Positions 54,808-63,827 of a stretch of DNA of 64,000 bases are shown piece by piece. The stretch covers positions 2,001,562-2,065,561 of the forward strand of contig NZ_OY763421.1 in NCBI RefSeq assembly GCF_963667555.1, in the 5' to 3' direction. The DNA is from an uncultured Methanolobus sp. Its GTDB lineage: Archaea > Halobacteriota > Methanosarcinia > Methanosarcinales > Methanosarcinaceae. The position numbers and the translations under genes were made by a program. Every line of letters starts with the position of its first letter. Within the stretch, counting starts at the first letter, position 1. The notes beneath the pieces are model-generated. The model had not been told where the DNA came from. It was given only the letters and a program-made list of their open reading frames with translations, and ran no database searches.

Positions 54808-55685
54808 TAACTGCTCACCCCGGAACTTGATTGTGGTGATCTGTTTTTTGATGAGAGGGAAATGATCTCGTCATATAGTGCCCTGAATTTTTCTTCCCAC
54901 TGCGGCAGTCGCTGCACAAATGGAATTCCTTCTGAATAGAGAACTGCCATTTCCCTGTCAAATGGGATCTTCATCAGGACAGGAATGTTCTCTGAGAGAC
55001 AATATTCCTCAACACGATCATCACCGGAACCATGCCGGTTGATGATAACACCGAACGGGACTTCCAGTTGCCTTACAACTTCTACGGCAAGGATGAGGTC
55101 GTTAAGCCCGAATGGAGTAGGTTCGGTTACAAGCACACAGTAATCCATTTCTGCGACGGTTGCTATTACGGGACATGCAGTCCCCGGAGGAGAGTCGACG
55201 ACAGCAACCTTATTTTCATCTATGTGTGCCTGTAACCGCCTGATAACAGGAGTGGCCATTGGTTCACCAATTCCAAGAGTTCCCTGGAAAAGAGTTATTC
55301 CTGAACCGGAGTCAACTCCTTTTTCAATTATCCCTATCGGCCTTTTTAGTTCTGAGACCGCATTTTCAGGACAGACTATCTGGCATCCTCCACAGCCATG
55401 GCAGAGCTTTGGAAATATCATGACACGCTGTGGAAGTTTTGCTATTGCGTTGTAGCGGCAGAATTCTGCACATTTTCCGCAAAGACTACATTTATCAGCA
55501 TCTATTTCAGGAACGATAATATTGACATCTTCCTGTTTTTCTAGATCTAAACCTAAAAAAAGATTGCAATTTGGCTCTTCGACATCACAGTCAAAGAGCT
55601 GAGCATTGCCTATCGCAAGGGCAAAGTTCACAGCGACTGTGGTTTTTCCAGTACCACCTTTACCGCTTGCGATAGCTATTTTCAT
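54807..55685 (-). CDS. ferredoxin-type MinD/ParA ATPase 2
   Basis: A 292-aa paralogue of its neighbour with the same layout: Walker A S-G-K-G-G-T-G-K-T-T near residue 8, then ferredoxin motifs C-S-L-C-G-K-C-x3-C near 66 and C-H-G-C-G-G-C-x3-C near 93. The pair probably forms a heterodimer, as these genes are usually found side by side. The operon continues from the NifX-like gene upstream. Confidence 0.88.
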   Translation of the reverse strand: MKIAIASGKGGTGKTTVAVNFALAIGNAQLFDCDVEEPNCNLFLGLDLEKQEDVNIIVPEIDADKCSLCGKCAEFCRYNAIAKLPQRVMIFPKLCHGCGGCQIVCPENAVSELKRPIGIIEKGVDSGSGITLFQGTLGIGEPMATPVIRRLQAHIDENKVAVVDSPPGTACPVIATVAEMDYCVLVTEPTPFGLNDLILAVEVVRQLEVPFGVIINRHGSGDDRVEEYCLSENIPVLMKIPFDREMAVLYSEGIPFVQRLPQWEEKFRALYDEIISLSSKNRSPQSSSGVSS

Positions 55686-55706
55686 TACTTTGCACCCACA
55701 GCAGGA

Positions 55707-56102
55707 TTAGTGGCAGTGACCATCGTGGTCATGGTCGTGGTCATGGCCGTGGCCTGCACAGGAGTTGTCACGGGTTGCCTTTGAAAGTTTGCTGGATTCC
55801 CATGAAACAACAGCATCCTGAATAGTGCCTGTTGCGCCGATAAATACAGCAATACCATACTGCTCGAACATATCTACAGCCTTTTTCCCAAGTCCGCCAC
55901 AAAGCATTATGTCAACATTTTCCTTTGCCATGATCTCAGGCGGAAGTCCTGTGCCACCGTTGTGCTCGCTTGTGTTTGAGATAACTGTGGCTTCCTTTGT
56001 CTCAGTGTCATACAATGTGTAGTATGGTACTTTTCCAAAGTGCTGACCGACAGTGTCTTCCATTCCGTTCTGTCCCATTGAAGGTATACATAATTTCATC
56101 AT
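55707..56102 (-). CDS. NifX-like protein with histidine-rich tail
   Basis: A 131-aa dinitrogenase iron-molybdenum cofactor family protein (NifX/NifB C-terminal fold: H-F-G-K near residue 20, G-G-x-G near 68). The last 20 residues are an H-D-H-D-H repeat ending in G-H-C-H, likely a metal store. No nitrogenase genes are in the window; the fold in methanogens also serves other iron-sulfur clusters. AGAGGTG precedes the start. Confidence 0.85.
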   Translation of the reverse strand: MMKLCIPSMGQNGMEDTVGQHFGKVPYYTLYDTETKEATVISNTSEHNGGTGLPPEIMAKENVDIMLCGGLGKKAVDMFEQYGIAVFIGATGTIQDAVVSWESSKLSKATRDNSCAGHGHDHDHDHDGHCH

Positions 56103-56167
56103 TCACACCTCTTAATGATAATTGATAATTTGATAGATATTAAATAACAAAAAACAAATTTTAGTTT

Positions 56168-56530
56168 TTATTTTCCTGATTTCCCAGCGGAATTCGGAGC
56201 GCTGATACCCTCCAGAGATCCTGCTTTGTAAGCTTCTATTGCTTCTTTCACAGAACCGCCGGAGACTATCTTCATCTCAATGTTCTCGGATTCCAGCAAT
56301 GAGAATGCGTTCGGACCTACACTACCTGTTATCAGTACGTTGATTCCGTTGCCGATAACTTGCTGGGCTGCCTGGATACCTGCTCCCCCTGATGCAGAAC
56401 CCTGATCATTTTCAATGGACTGGAAGTCCATGGTCTCAGAGTCTACTACCAGAAAGCTATTGCATCTGCCAAAATGAGGATCAACAGAGGCATCCAGATC
56501 AGAACCTTTTGCTGTAACACATATTTTCAT
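56168..56530 (-). CDS. NifX-like protein without tail
   Basis: A 120-aa member of the same family as the gene downstream, starting M-K-I-C-V-T-A-K at 56530, where AGGAGATC lies six bases upstream; the longer frame from 56569 has no support. H-F-G-R-C is near residue 20, G-G-A-G near 54. With the two ATPases it forms a cluster of four genes for metallocluster handling. Confidence 0.85.
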   Translation of the reverse strand: MKICVTAKGSDLDASVDPHFGRCNSFLVVDSETMDFQSIENDQGSASGGAGIQAAQQVIGNGINVLITGSVGPNAFSLLESENIEMKIVSGGSVKEAIEAYKAGSLEGISAPNSAGKSGK

Positions 56531-56731
56531 TGATGATCTCCTGAAAACAAATAAATGATTAATACACACATAAGAGACAAAATATAAATACTTTTTGGGT
56601 TCAGCTTATATATTTACTCACAATTGAGAGATAAGCTGGAGACACACCGGAATAAAATTAAAAAGAATAACGAATGAAAATACAAAAATAACCACCCCAT
56701 ATATATACAAATAAAGCTAAAATGGCACTGG

Positions 56732-57532
56732 ATGTTAACAGTTTTTGAGGCAATAGTACTTGGAATCGTTCAGGGATTAGCTGAATGGCTTCCGATAAGC
56801 AGCGAAGGTATGACCACGCTTGTCATGCTGAACTTTTTTGACAAATCCCTTGCAGATGCACTACCCATAGCTATCTGGCTGCATACGGGAACACTGCTTT
56901 CAGCAGTCGTGTTCTTCAGGAAGGACATCAGAGAGATCATCGAAGATATTCCTCAATACGTAAAAGGCAGGGATATGCAGGAGAAAAAAGACAGTCTGAT
57001 AACATTCTTATTAATAACAACTGCAATAACCGGAATAATCGGACTTCCATTGATTCTCTTTGCAACTGAGATGAATGATTTTTCCGGAAGACTTGCAACT
57101 GCAATTATCGGAGGACTACTCATATTCACAGGTCTGCTCCAGATGTCAGCCTCGAAGAATACTATCCATAGGGAAAAAGCAGGAATCAAAGATTCAATAA
57201 TTGTTGGTATCACCCAGGGATTTGCAGCCCTGCCAGGTGTCAGCAGGTCAGGAATTACTGTTTCCACACTGCTCCTCAGGAATATTGAACCGGCACAGGC
57301 ACTAAGACTTAGCTTTCTCATGAGCATACCGGCAGTAATGGCAGCAGATGTTGGAATGGGAGCTATGGGTCTTCTGGACATCAGTGCAAATTCATTACTG
57401 GCACTTGCCTTTGCTTTTGTTTCAGGGATACTTACAATTGACCTTTTCATCAAGGCAGCCAGAAAGATAGATTTCTCTAAATTCTGTATCGTTCTGGGAA
57501 TTCTCAGCATCCTGGCATATTTTGTAGTATAA
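56732..57532 (+). CDS. uppP: undecaprenyl-diphosphatase-like UppP
   Basis: A 266-aa membrane protein with eight helices. The first UppP motif is G-x-A-E-W-L-P-I-S-S-E-G-M near residue 17 and the second P-G-V-S-R-S-G near 170, the active-site pair. In archaea it would recycle polyprenyl (dolichyl) diphosphate used in glycosylation. No ribosome site; possibly leaderless. Confidence 0.88.
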   Translation: MLTVFEAIVLGIVQGLAEWLPISSEGMTTLVMLNFFDKSLADALPIAIWLHTGTLLSAVVFFRKDIREIIEDIPQYVKGRDMQEKKDSLITFLLITTAITGIIGLPLILFATEMNDFSGRLATAIIGGLLIFTGLLQMSASKNTIHREKAGIKDSIIVGITQGFAALPGVSRSGITVSTLLLRNIEPAQALRLSFLMSIPAVMAADVGMGAMGLLDISANSLLALAFAFVSGILTIDLFIKAARKIDFSKFCIVLGILSILAYFVV

Positions 57533-57622
57533 GAGTGAATGCTATTATCGCACAAAAGAGAATAAATATATAAAGCTGTTGGATTACATATAAATAAAAC
57601 ATCACTTATTGAGTTCATAACA

Positions 57623-57928
57623 ATGACTTGCAGAGGAAGACCTAAAGCACCCAGAAGAATAGAGTGCTCCCCGGACGTACTGTATTTTAAACCACGTGGA
57701 GTACCGCTAAAAGAACTTGAAACAATATCCCTTGCCATCGAAGAGCTGGAAGCCCTGCGTCTTGCAGACATGGAAGGATTGCAGCAGGAAGAAGCAGCCA
57801 TAAGCATGGGAATTTCAAGGAGGGCATTCTGGCAGGATCTTCAGAATGCAAGAAGAAAAGTGGCTTCTGCACTTATTGAAGGCAAGGCCATTGAAATAGT
57901 TGGCAAAGGTTCCCAGGACATGGAATAA
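57623..57928 (+). CDS. DUF134 helix-turn-helix protein
   Basis: A 101-aa DUF134 protein: R-G-R-P-K-x-P-R-R-I near the start, [17 protein letters not shown] and the helix-turn-helix [12 protein letters not shown]. Such regulators occur next to NifX-like and Mrp genes; here Mrp begins about 55 bp downstream. It may control the metallocluster genes. Confidence 0.9.
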   Translation: MTCRGRPKAPRRIECSPDVLYFKPRGVPLKELETISLAIEELEALRLADMEGLQQEEAAISMGISRRAFWQDLQNARRKVASALIEGKAIEIVGKGSQDME

Positions 57929-57983
57929 TTGCCAGAATATCATTTGTTGCAAGACATCATATCAAAATTATGAAGGAAATCAT

Positions 57984-58817
57984 ATGACACAGAATATCCA
58001 GAGTACAGAGGACCTTTTAAAGAAGCCTGAAGTCCCAAAGCTTGTCAGGAACATGAGAGCCATTAAAAAGAAGATAATGGTCATGAGCGGTAAAGGCGGA
58101 GTAGGAAAAAGTACTGTTGCTGCAAACCTGGCTGCAAGGCTCGCTGAGCGTGGAAACAAGGTAGGACTTCTTGACGCGGACATACACGGACCAAGCATCC
58201 CGAAGATGTTCGGTATCGATGATACAAGACCTGAAGTTGATGAGAACGGAATCGTACCTATCAGCGTCACAGAGAACCTTGTTGTAATGTCTGTTGCACT
58301 CCTTCTTGATGATAAGGATGCACCGGTCATATGGAGAGGACCGGCAAAGATGTCAGCCATCAAACAGTTCCTTGAGGACGTTTCATGGGGAAATCTCGAC
58401 TACCTTATCGTTGACCTGCCACCAGGAACCGGTGACGAGCCACTGAGCATTGCACAGCTCATCGAAAAGATAGAAGGTGCAGTTGTTGTAACAACCCCAC
58501 AGGATGTTGCCCTTATCAGTGTCAGGAAATCAATCAAGTTCGCAGAGATCCTGAAAGTCCCTGTGATCGGCATCGTAGAGAACATGGCTGGAATCATCTG
58601 CCCTCACTGTGACGAGAAGATCGAGATATTCGGCAGAGGCGGAGTCGAGAAAGCAGCCAAAGATTTCAACGTAAATGTTCTTGGCGAACTCCCAATGGAC
58701 CCTAAGATCGCAGAGATCGAGGACAACGGAAAGGTCCACACCGACATCAACGAAGAGATGCTCTGGGGCAAGGAATTCGCTACTATTGTTGATTCTGTAG
58801 AGAAATTCAAGAAATAA
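57984..58817 (+). CDS. mrp: Mrp/NBP35-type iron-sulfur carrier ATPase
   Basis: A 277-aa cluster-carrier ATPase. Walker A is S-G-K-G-G-V-G-K-S-T near residue 35; the D-L-P-P-G-T-G-D motif is near 142, and the carboxy-terminal C-P-H-C near 205 binds a bridging [4Fe-4S] cluster between monomers. The start at 57984 has GAAGGAAAT nearby; the longer frame overlaps DUF134 and is less likely. A hairpin terminator follows. Confidence 0.92.
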   Translation: MTQNIQSTEDLLKKPEVPKLVRNMRAIKKKIMVMSGKGGVGKSTVAANLAARLAERGNKVGLLDADIHGPSIPKMFGIDDTRPEVDENGIVPISVTENLVVMSVALLLDDKDAPVIWRGPAKMSAIKQFLEDVSWGNLDYLIVDLPPGTGDEPLSIAQLIEKIEGAVVVTTPQDVALISVRKSIKFAEILKVPVIGIVENMAGIICPHCDEKIEIFGRGGVEKAAKDFNVNVLGELPMDPKIAEIEDNGKVHTDINEEMLWGKEFATIVDSVEKFKK

Positions 58818-58825
58818 GGTTGTTT

Positions 58826-58860
58826 AGGAAGAGTTTACTCTTCCTTTGATTCTCTTTTTT
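58826..58860 (+). terminator. hairpin terminator after mrp
   Basis: AGGAAGAG (58826-58833), TTTA loop, CTCTTCCT (58838-58845), perfect 8-bp stem, then a T-rich run to 58860, directly before repeat copy E. Confidence 0.75.
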
Positions 58861-58861
58861 A

Positions 58862-59214
58862 GGCTCTGTCGAAATTACATTGATTAGAGTGATGAAGATT
58901 TAAAAAAATTGCTCATTTTCATTTCCACAAAAACAGCCTGCAAGCTAAAAACAAAATAACCATCCGCCAAAGGCGGCACATTCCCATACTACTGTGCAGA
59001 ATACCAGTCATTAGAACATTGCATTCATGCCTGAGAATTTCACATAAGTTTTGCGAATAAAGTACTCAGGGTATTATGAAGATTATTTTGTTTTTTCTGG
59101 TTGGAAAATGCCGGCTTCGCCGGTCCCTTCGGGATAGCTTTAGTTATTCATGATCTGTGATGAATCGATTTACTGATTACCTTGAAGTTTTAATGCCATG
59201 AATTCTACAGAGCC
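58862..59214 (-). repeat. MITE-like dispersed repeat, copy E (complete)
   Basis: 353 bp with terminal inverted repeats GGCTCTGTCGAAATT (58862) and AATTCTACAGAGCC (ending 59214). In between, in inverse orientation to copies A, B and D, are the CCACAAAAAC tail, CCGCCAAAGGCGGC hairpin and CCGGCTTCGCCGGTCCCTTC block. It encodes no protein. TTTTTTA-like flanks on both sides could be a target duplication, but they are low-complexity. This copy defines the family's ends. Confidence 0.85.
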
Positions 59215-59286
59215 TTTTTTTATTACATTTAAGTCAGAACTGGAGTCCTCATTCACTATTTATACTAAAACCACAGACTTTTCTCT

Positions 59287-61101
59287 ATGGGAACGGGGAG
59301 CCATGGGAATATTGACAGGCTTGACTTCATAGACCCGACAGAACTGGTAGAAGATGTCCTGCTGGACAGAAGCTGGCTGCTAAAAGAAAACTCGAACACA
59401 CGCCTGAGTCCGTCTGTTGTGGACCTGCACATTGCATCCCAGATCAAGAAACAGTACGCATTGGAAAAACTCTACTCACTGGAAAGTGCCCGGGCACACA
59501 TAGAAGGACTCATCCATATCCATGACCTGCATAGTCCTTTCACACCTTATTGTAACGGAATAGATGCAAGGATATTCCTGAAGGACGGACTGAGATTCCC
59601 GGATACGACCAGCCTTCCTGCAAAGAGATTTCAGTCAGCACTCTACCACTTAATGTCCTTTATGCTGCACTCACAACAATTCTTTGCCGGAGCGCAGGCG
59701 ATAGACATGCTGAACTGGATGCTTGCACCACATCTTCATTACGATGACATCACTGAAGAACAGCTCAGACAGATGATACAGGGATTCATGTTCCAGATGA
59801 ACCAGTCCAACCGCCCCGGAGCGCAGAGTGCCTTTACCAACATCGGACTGAGGATTACATGCCCTCCGCTCATTGCTGACCAGAAAGCCATCTTCGCCGG
59901 AAAGGAACTTGATGAGACTTATTCCTCATTTGAGGAAGAAGCAAGAACAATTTACAGAGCCTTTATGGAGATTGCTGCAGAAGGTGACGGTCAGGGATTC
60001 CCGTTTACATTCCCGTTGCTGACAACTGCAATCACCAAAGACCTTGACACAGTTGATCCACTATGGAAACTTACAATGCAGGCAACCGCCTCAACCGGAG
60101 CACCATATTTCCTGAACCTGAGAGCAGACTACCTTTCCGATGAAACAGTACATGCAATGTGCTGCCGACTCTTTGCCAGACATACAGGCGGCATCTGGAG
60201 TGCGGGAGGAATGGGTAACGGTTCCAATAAAGTAGTTTCAATGAACCTTCCCGGTATTGCTCTCAGAGCTACCGAGCCAGATGACTTTTTTGCAGAACTT
60301 GACAGTGCTCTGGAAATAAGCAGACAGGCACTTATTGAAGGTAATGAGATTATCAAAAAGTCCCTATACGAATGGATAATACTTCCGTGGCTTCTGAAAT
60401 CAACTGATGATGGAATGCCATATTACGAATTTGAAAAGAGACACCTGACATTTGGTGTCGTTGGGCTGAACGAGTGCCTCATGAACCTCACCGGTGAAGG
60501 AATCATTGAGAATAAGAAACGGGGCATCGAAATAATACGCTACATGGCAGACAGGATACAGGAATTTGCCGTTGATGACAATATAGAGTACACTCTTGAA
60601 CAGACACCTGCCGAGAGCACTGCTCATCGTTTTGCGCTGCTGGATAAAGAACGGTTCGGCAGGAGAGCAAATGTACAGGGAAGCGATGAGATTCCATATT
60701 ACACCAATTCCACTCATGTTCCTTACAAAACTGAGACCACACTTGTCAATCGCATAGCAACGGAAGCGGAGTTTCATCCATATTTCACAGGTGGCACCAT
60801 TTGTCATATCTGGATGGGGGAAAGTTTCCCTGACCCGGAAGGACTTTCAGATTTCATAGAACAGCTAGCACAGACAAAACTCGCATACTTTTGTTTCTCA
60901 CCGGATTTTTCTGTATGCAAAAATGGCCACAGCTCCAGAGGAATACAGGAAAAATGTCCGCATTGTCGGGCAGAGATTATTGATCATATATCCAGAGTTA
61001 CCGGTTACTACGGTCATGTGAATAACTGGAATCCCGGAAAGGTAATGGAATACAGGGAACGCCGCAGGTACAGAATGCACTGCACGCAGAAAGATAGATA
61101 A
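59287..61101 (+). CDS. nrdD: anaerobic ribonucleoside-triphosphate reductase NrdD
   Basis: A 604-aa class III reductase without the usual N-terminal ATP cone. Core segments are H-I-H-D-L near residue 77, M-N-Q-S-N-R-P-G near 178, and M-C-C-R near 284. The glycyl radical site is R-V-T-G-Y-Y-G near 577. The zinc site before it reads C-x2-G-H and C-P-H-C, so one of four usual cysteines is replaced, perhaps by histidine. NrdG, the activase, is not adjacent. No ribosome site precedes the ATG. Confidence 0.9.
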   Translation: MGTGSHGNIDRLDFIDPTELVEDVLLDRSWLLKENSNTRLSPSVVDLHIASQIKKQYALEKLYSLESARAHIEGLIHIHDLHSPFTPYCNGIDARIFLKDGLRFPDTTSLPAKRFQSALYHLMSFMLHSQQFFAGAQAIDMLNWMLAPHLHYDDITEEQLRQMIQGFMFQMNQSNRPGAQSAFTNIGLRITCPPLIADQKAIFAGKELDETYSSFEEEARTIYRAFMEIAAEGDGQGFPFTFPLLTTAITKDLDTVDPLWKLTMQATASTGAPYFLNLRADYLSDETVHAMCCRLFARHTGGIWSAGGMGNGSNKVVSMNLPGIALRATEPDDFFAELDSALEISRQALIEGNEIIKKSLYEWIILPWLLKSTDDGMPYYEFEKRHLTFGVVGLNECLMNLTGEGIIENKKRGIEIIRYMADRIQEFAVDDNIEYTLEQTPAESTAHRFALLDKERFGRRANVQGSDEIPYYTNSTHVPYKTETTLVNRIATEAEFHPYFTGGTICHIWMGESFPDPEGLSDFIEQLAQTKLAYFCFSPDFSVCKNGHSSRGIQEKCPHCRAEIIDHISRVTGYYGHVNNWNPGKVMEYRERRRYRMHCTQKDR

Positions 61102-61124
61102 ATCCGCAGGCCGTCTGAAACGTT

Positions 61125-61838
61125 ATGAACTTTAAGAGTGAAGCATCGTTTAAGTGGCTTTATTCACAGGAGATTACGAAAGTAAAAGACCTTGCACGTG
61201 TTGTGCAGGCAAGTCATCTCTGGAATGAGAAAAACGATTTCAAAGAACAGCTTATCGGCCTGCGTACAGGAGACTGCTGGAATAATGACCTGAGAGATAC
61301 TTCACGTGCTGCATCAGTTCTTGCACTAAGCGGAACTGTGATCTCTGAAGCTGGAAAGTGGATTCTTGAGCAAATGGATAAGAATGGTTCATGGAATGAG
61401 GATGTCTATGACAGCACATACGCTCTTGCTGCACTTGCTGACCTGGAGTTCTTCAATCCTGAGGGATGCAGGTGGCTTATTGATAATTACGGTGAGAAAG
61501 GGGATAAATGGGAACACCCCGGAACGACAGCTCTTATAATCACAGCCCTGATAAAACAGGGAAAAACCGGGAACACAGACGAATTTGATGAGTTTATTGA
61601 AGAGAAAGCCAGATGGATAATCTCTCGAAAAGAAAAGAACAATTCATGGAAAACACCTGCAACTACCAATCTTGTTATCCAGTCACTGATGCTTGCGGGA
61701 TATAAGGATGAGGTCAGTGGGTCAGTAGAATGGATACTTAAACTCATGAATGAGAATGGTTCGTGGGGAAAAAACGGCGGAGATATCAATACAACTTCTC
61801 TTTCACTGATAACACTGCATGAGTATGCAGAAGTTTGA
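61125..61838 (+). CDS. prenyltransferase/squalene-cyclase-fold protein
   Basis: A 237-aa protein made of alpha-alpha repeats with the motif (K/E)-N-G-S-W near residues 90, 180 and 217, as in QW repeats of terpene cyclases and prenyltransferase subunits. It is about half the length of a full cyclase and lacks a recognisable D-x-D-D catalytic motif, so enzymatic activity is doubtful. It begins 23 bp after nrdD and may be co-transcribed. Confidence 0.75.
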   Translation: MNFKSEASFKWLYSQEITKVKDLARVVQASHLWNEKNDFKEQLIGLRTGDCWNNDLRDTSRAASVLALSGTVISEAGKWILEQMDKNGSWNEDVYDSTYALAALADLEFFNPEGCRWLIDNYGEKGDKWEHPGTTALIITALIKQGKTGNTDEFDEFIEEKARWIISRKEKNNSWKTPATTNLVIQSLMLAGYKDEVSGSVEWILKLMNENGSWGKNGGDINTTSLSLITLHEYAEV

Positions 61839-61841
61839 TCC

Positions 61842-63827
61842 TCACTTTGCCGGCAGGAGAATATGGATAGTCGTGCCAGCATCCTCTTTACTCTCAGCCC
61901 AGATTGAGCCATTGTGAGCTTCTATTATCTTTTTACATATGTAAAGACCAAGTCCGTTACCGCCGTATTTGCGAGTAGATGAACCGTCGACCTGATAGAA
62001 CCTGTTGAAAATATTGGGCAGATTCTCTTCGGAAATACCGATTCCCTCGTCTGCTATTTTTATATGGATCTTATTGTCATCCTGAAGAATACCGGATATT
62101 GTAATCTTACCACCATCACGCATGAACTTGATGGAATTATCCAGAATATTAATGAAAACTTCTTCAAGATAATCAAGATCACCGTTTATCAGAGGAATAT
62201 CACATGGTATCAAGCGTTCTACGACATGCTTCTTACGTTTGATCTCAGGATCCCTGTCATGCAGTGCAGAATCTATGACCTCACATACCCTCAGTGGCAG
62301 GAACGTGTATTCTACATTACCGCCTTCGGTAATACTGACGTATAACAGTGAATCAATCAGCCTTCTGAGCCTTTCGGAACTGAACATCATCTTTTCAACC
62401 GCATCTTTCTGCTTTTGCGTCAGTTCTCCAAGAGCACCTTCGTACATCAGTTCACTGTAACCCTTGATCGGTATAAGCGGAGTCTTCAACTCGTGCCTGA
62501 GGTTGGAAATGAACTCATCTTTCATGCGGTCAAGAGAGGTCAGTTCTTCATTTGCTTTTGCAAGATCTTCAGCATATTGATTCAATTCCCTCTCTGCTGC
62601 CTTACGTTCTGTGAAATCCTCTACAACACAGACTCCGCCCATGAATTTGCCTTCATCTGACACTACAGGACTGAATTCTGCTTTGATAGGAATTACCTTG
62701 TCAGAGAATGGAGACTTGAAATCGTCCTCATACTTGGCAGGAATTCCTGCAAGAACCTGTTTTATAGCCTTCTTGAGGTTATTATCATCAGTGAATGAAT
62801 CTATCAGGTTAAATCCGATAAGCTGTGAGATGACCTGCCCTTCGGGAACCCCAAGGATGCGGACAAGTATCTCATTACACTGAGTGATAACTCCTTTCTC
62901 ATCGAAGTGGAAAATACCAAGAGGAGATTTCTCAAACATCATGCGATACTTGTTCTTTGCAATGCTTGTGAGCCTCTCCTTCATTTTTCTCTGTGAAATA
63001 TCGTTGATGATAGCTCCGTGGAAAATGTCACCTTTATATCTGGTAGTTGTAATGGCCAGTTCCATAGGGAATTCTGTATCATCCTTACGCAAACCGGTAA
63101 CTTCAATGATCTTACCGACAATCGGGGATTTTCCGATGGAAATTATTTCCTCCCAGCCTTCGTGTGCCTTACGATAGCGTTTTGGCATTATAGAAGTGAT
63201 ATTTTTCCCGATTATATCATCTTTAGTAAAACCAAAAAGCTGAGTTGCCTTGCGGTTCCAGAACGTAATTCTTCCCCTATAATCTGAAAAGACCAGGGCA
63301 TACGGAATTGAATCAAGGTGTTTGAATAATTTTTCAATATCGCTTAGCATTTCGTTCTCAAAATCATTCTTACCCTGGATATTCGAACATGAAAGAAGCA
63401 CTGCTTTTTTGGAAGAATCCTTATCTTTTAAAAGGCTGACATTGACAAGAAAAGTGGATGTTGAACCATCAGGATCTTTGAACAAAAGCTCAGAACATGG
63501 CGAAACTGCATCTTCCAGGAAAAAAGAAGAGATAAAAGATGTAGCAAACTCCTTTTCCTGTTCAGGGATGCAAAGTTCGATAAAATCCTCATCTGAAGGA
63601 TTATTCTCAAAGCCAAAATATTCCTGTGTCTTTTTGTTAGCCATGATAATGCAGTTATCTTCACTGACTATCAGCACGAGCTGGTCAATAAGATCATAAA
63701 CTGCCTGTGAATGTCCGATGTCTGAAAAAGAGATTTCACTCACCAGTAATGATGTAGATTCCTCTATAGTGGATGAATGACCCTCATTGTCATTCTCAAG
63801 ATCAAGCGTTTCTTTGTTTATGACCAT
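61842..63827 (-). CDS. soluble PAS-domain sensor histidine kinase
   Basis: A 661-aa kinase without transmembrane segments. Three PAS domains are at about 45-150, 165-285 and 300-420 (W-N-R-K-A-T-Q-L-F-G-F typical of the second), followed by a coiled linker, HisKA with R-H-E-L-K-T-P-L-I-P near 446, and the ATPase domain with G-I-G-I and G-G-N-G-L-G-L. AAGGTGTG precedes the ATG. It probably senses redox state or small ligands through the PAS domains. It converges with the cyclase-fold gene with a 3-bp gap. Confidence 0.9.
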   Translation of the reverse strand: MVINKETLDLENDNEGHSSTIEESTSLLVSEISFSDIGHSQAVYDLIDQLVLIVSEDNCIIMANKKTQEYFGFENNPSDEDFIELCIPEQEKEFATSFISSFFLEDAVSPCSELLFKDPDGSTSTFLVNVSLLKDKDSSKKAVLLSCSNIQGKNDFENEMLSDIEKLFKHLDSIPYALVFSDYRGRITFWNRKATQLFGFTKDDIIGKNITSIMPKRYRKAHEGWEEIISIGKSPIVGKIIEVTGLRKDDTEFPMELAITTTRYKGDIFHGAIINDISQRKMKERLTSIAKNKYRMMFEKSPLGIFHFDEKGVITQCNEILVRILGVPEGQVISQLIGFNLIDSFTDDNNLKKAIKQVLAGIPAKYEDDFKSPFSDKVIPIKAEFSPVVSDEGKFMGGVCVVEDFTERKAAERELNQYAEDLAKANEELTSLDRMKDEFISNLRHELKTPLIPIKGYSELMYEGALGELTQKQKDAVEKMMFSSERLRRLIDSLLYVSITEGGNVEYTFLPLRVCEVIDSALHDRDPEIKRKKHVVERLIPCDIPLINGDLDYLEEVFINILDNSIKFMRDGGKITISGILQDDNKIHIKIADEGIGISEENLPNIFNRFYQVDGSSTRKYGGNGLGLYICKKIIEAHNGSIWAESKEDAGTTIHILLPAK

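Noticed and set aside
55707..56530. Nitrogenase cofactor genes proper
   Set aside because: The fold is NifX/NifB-like, but no nif structural genes are present and the family is widespread in non-fixing archaea.
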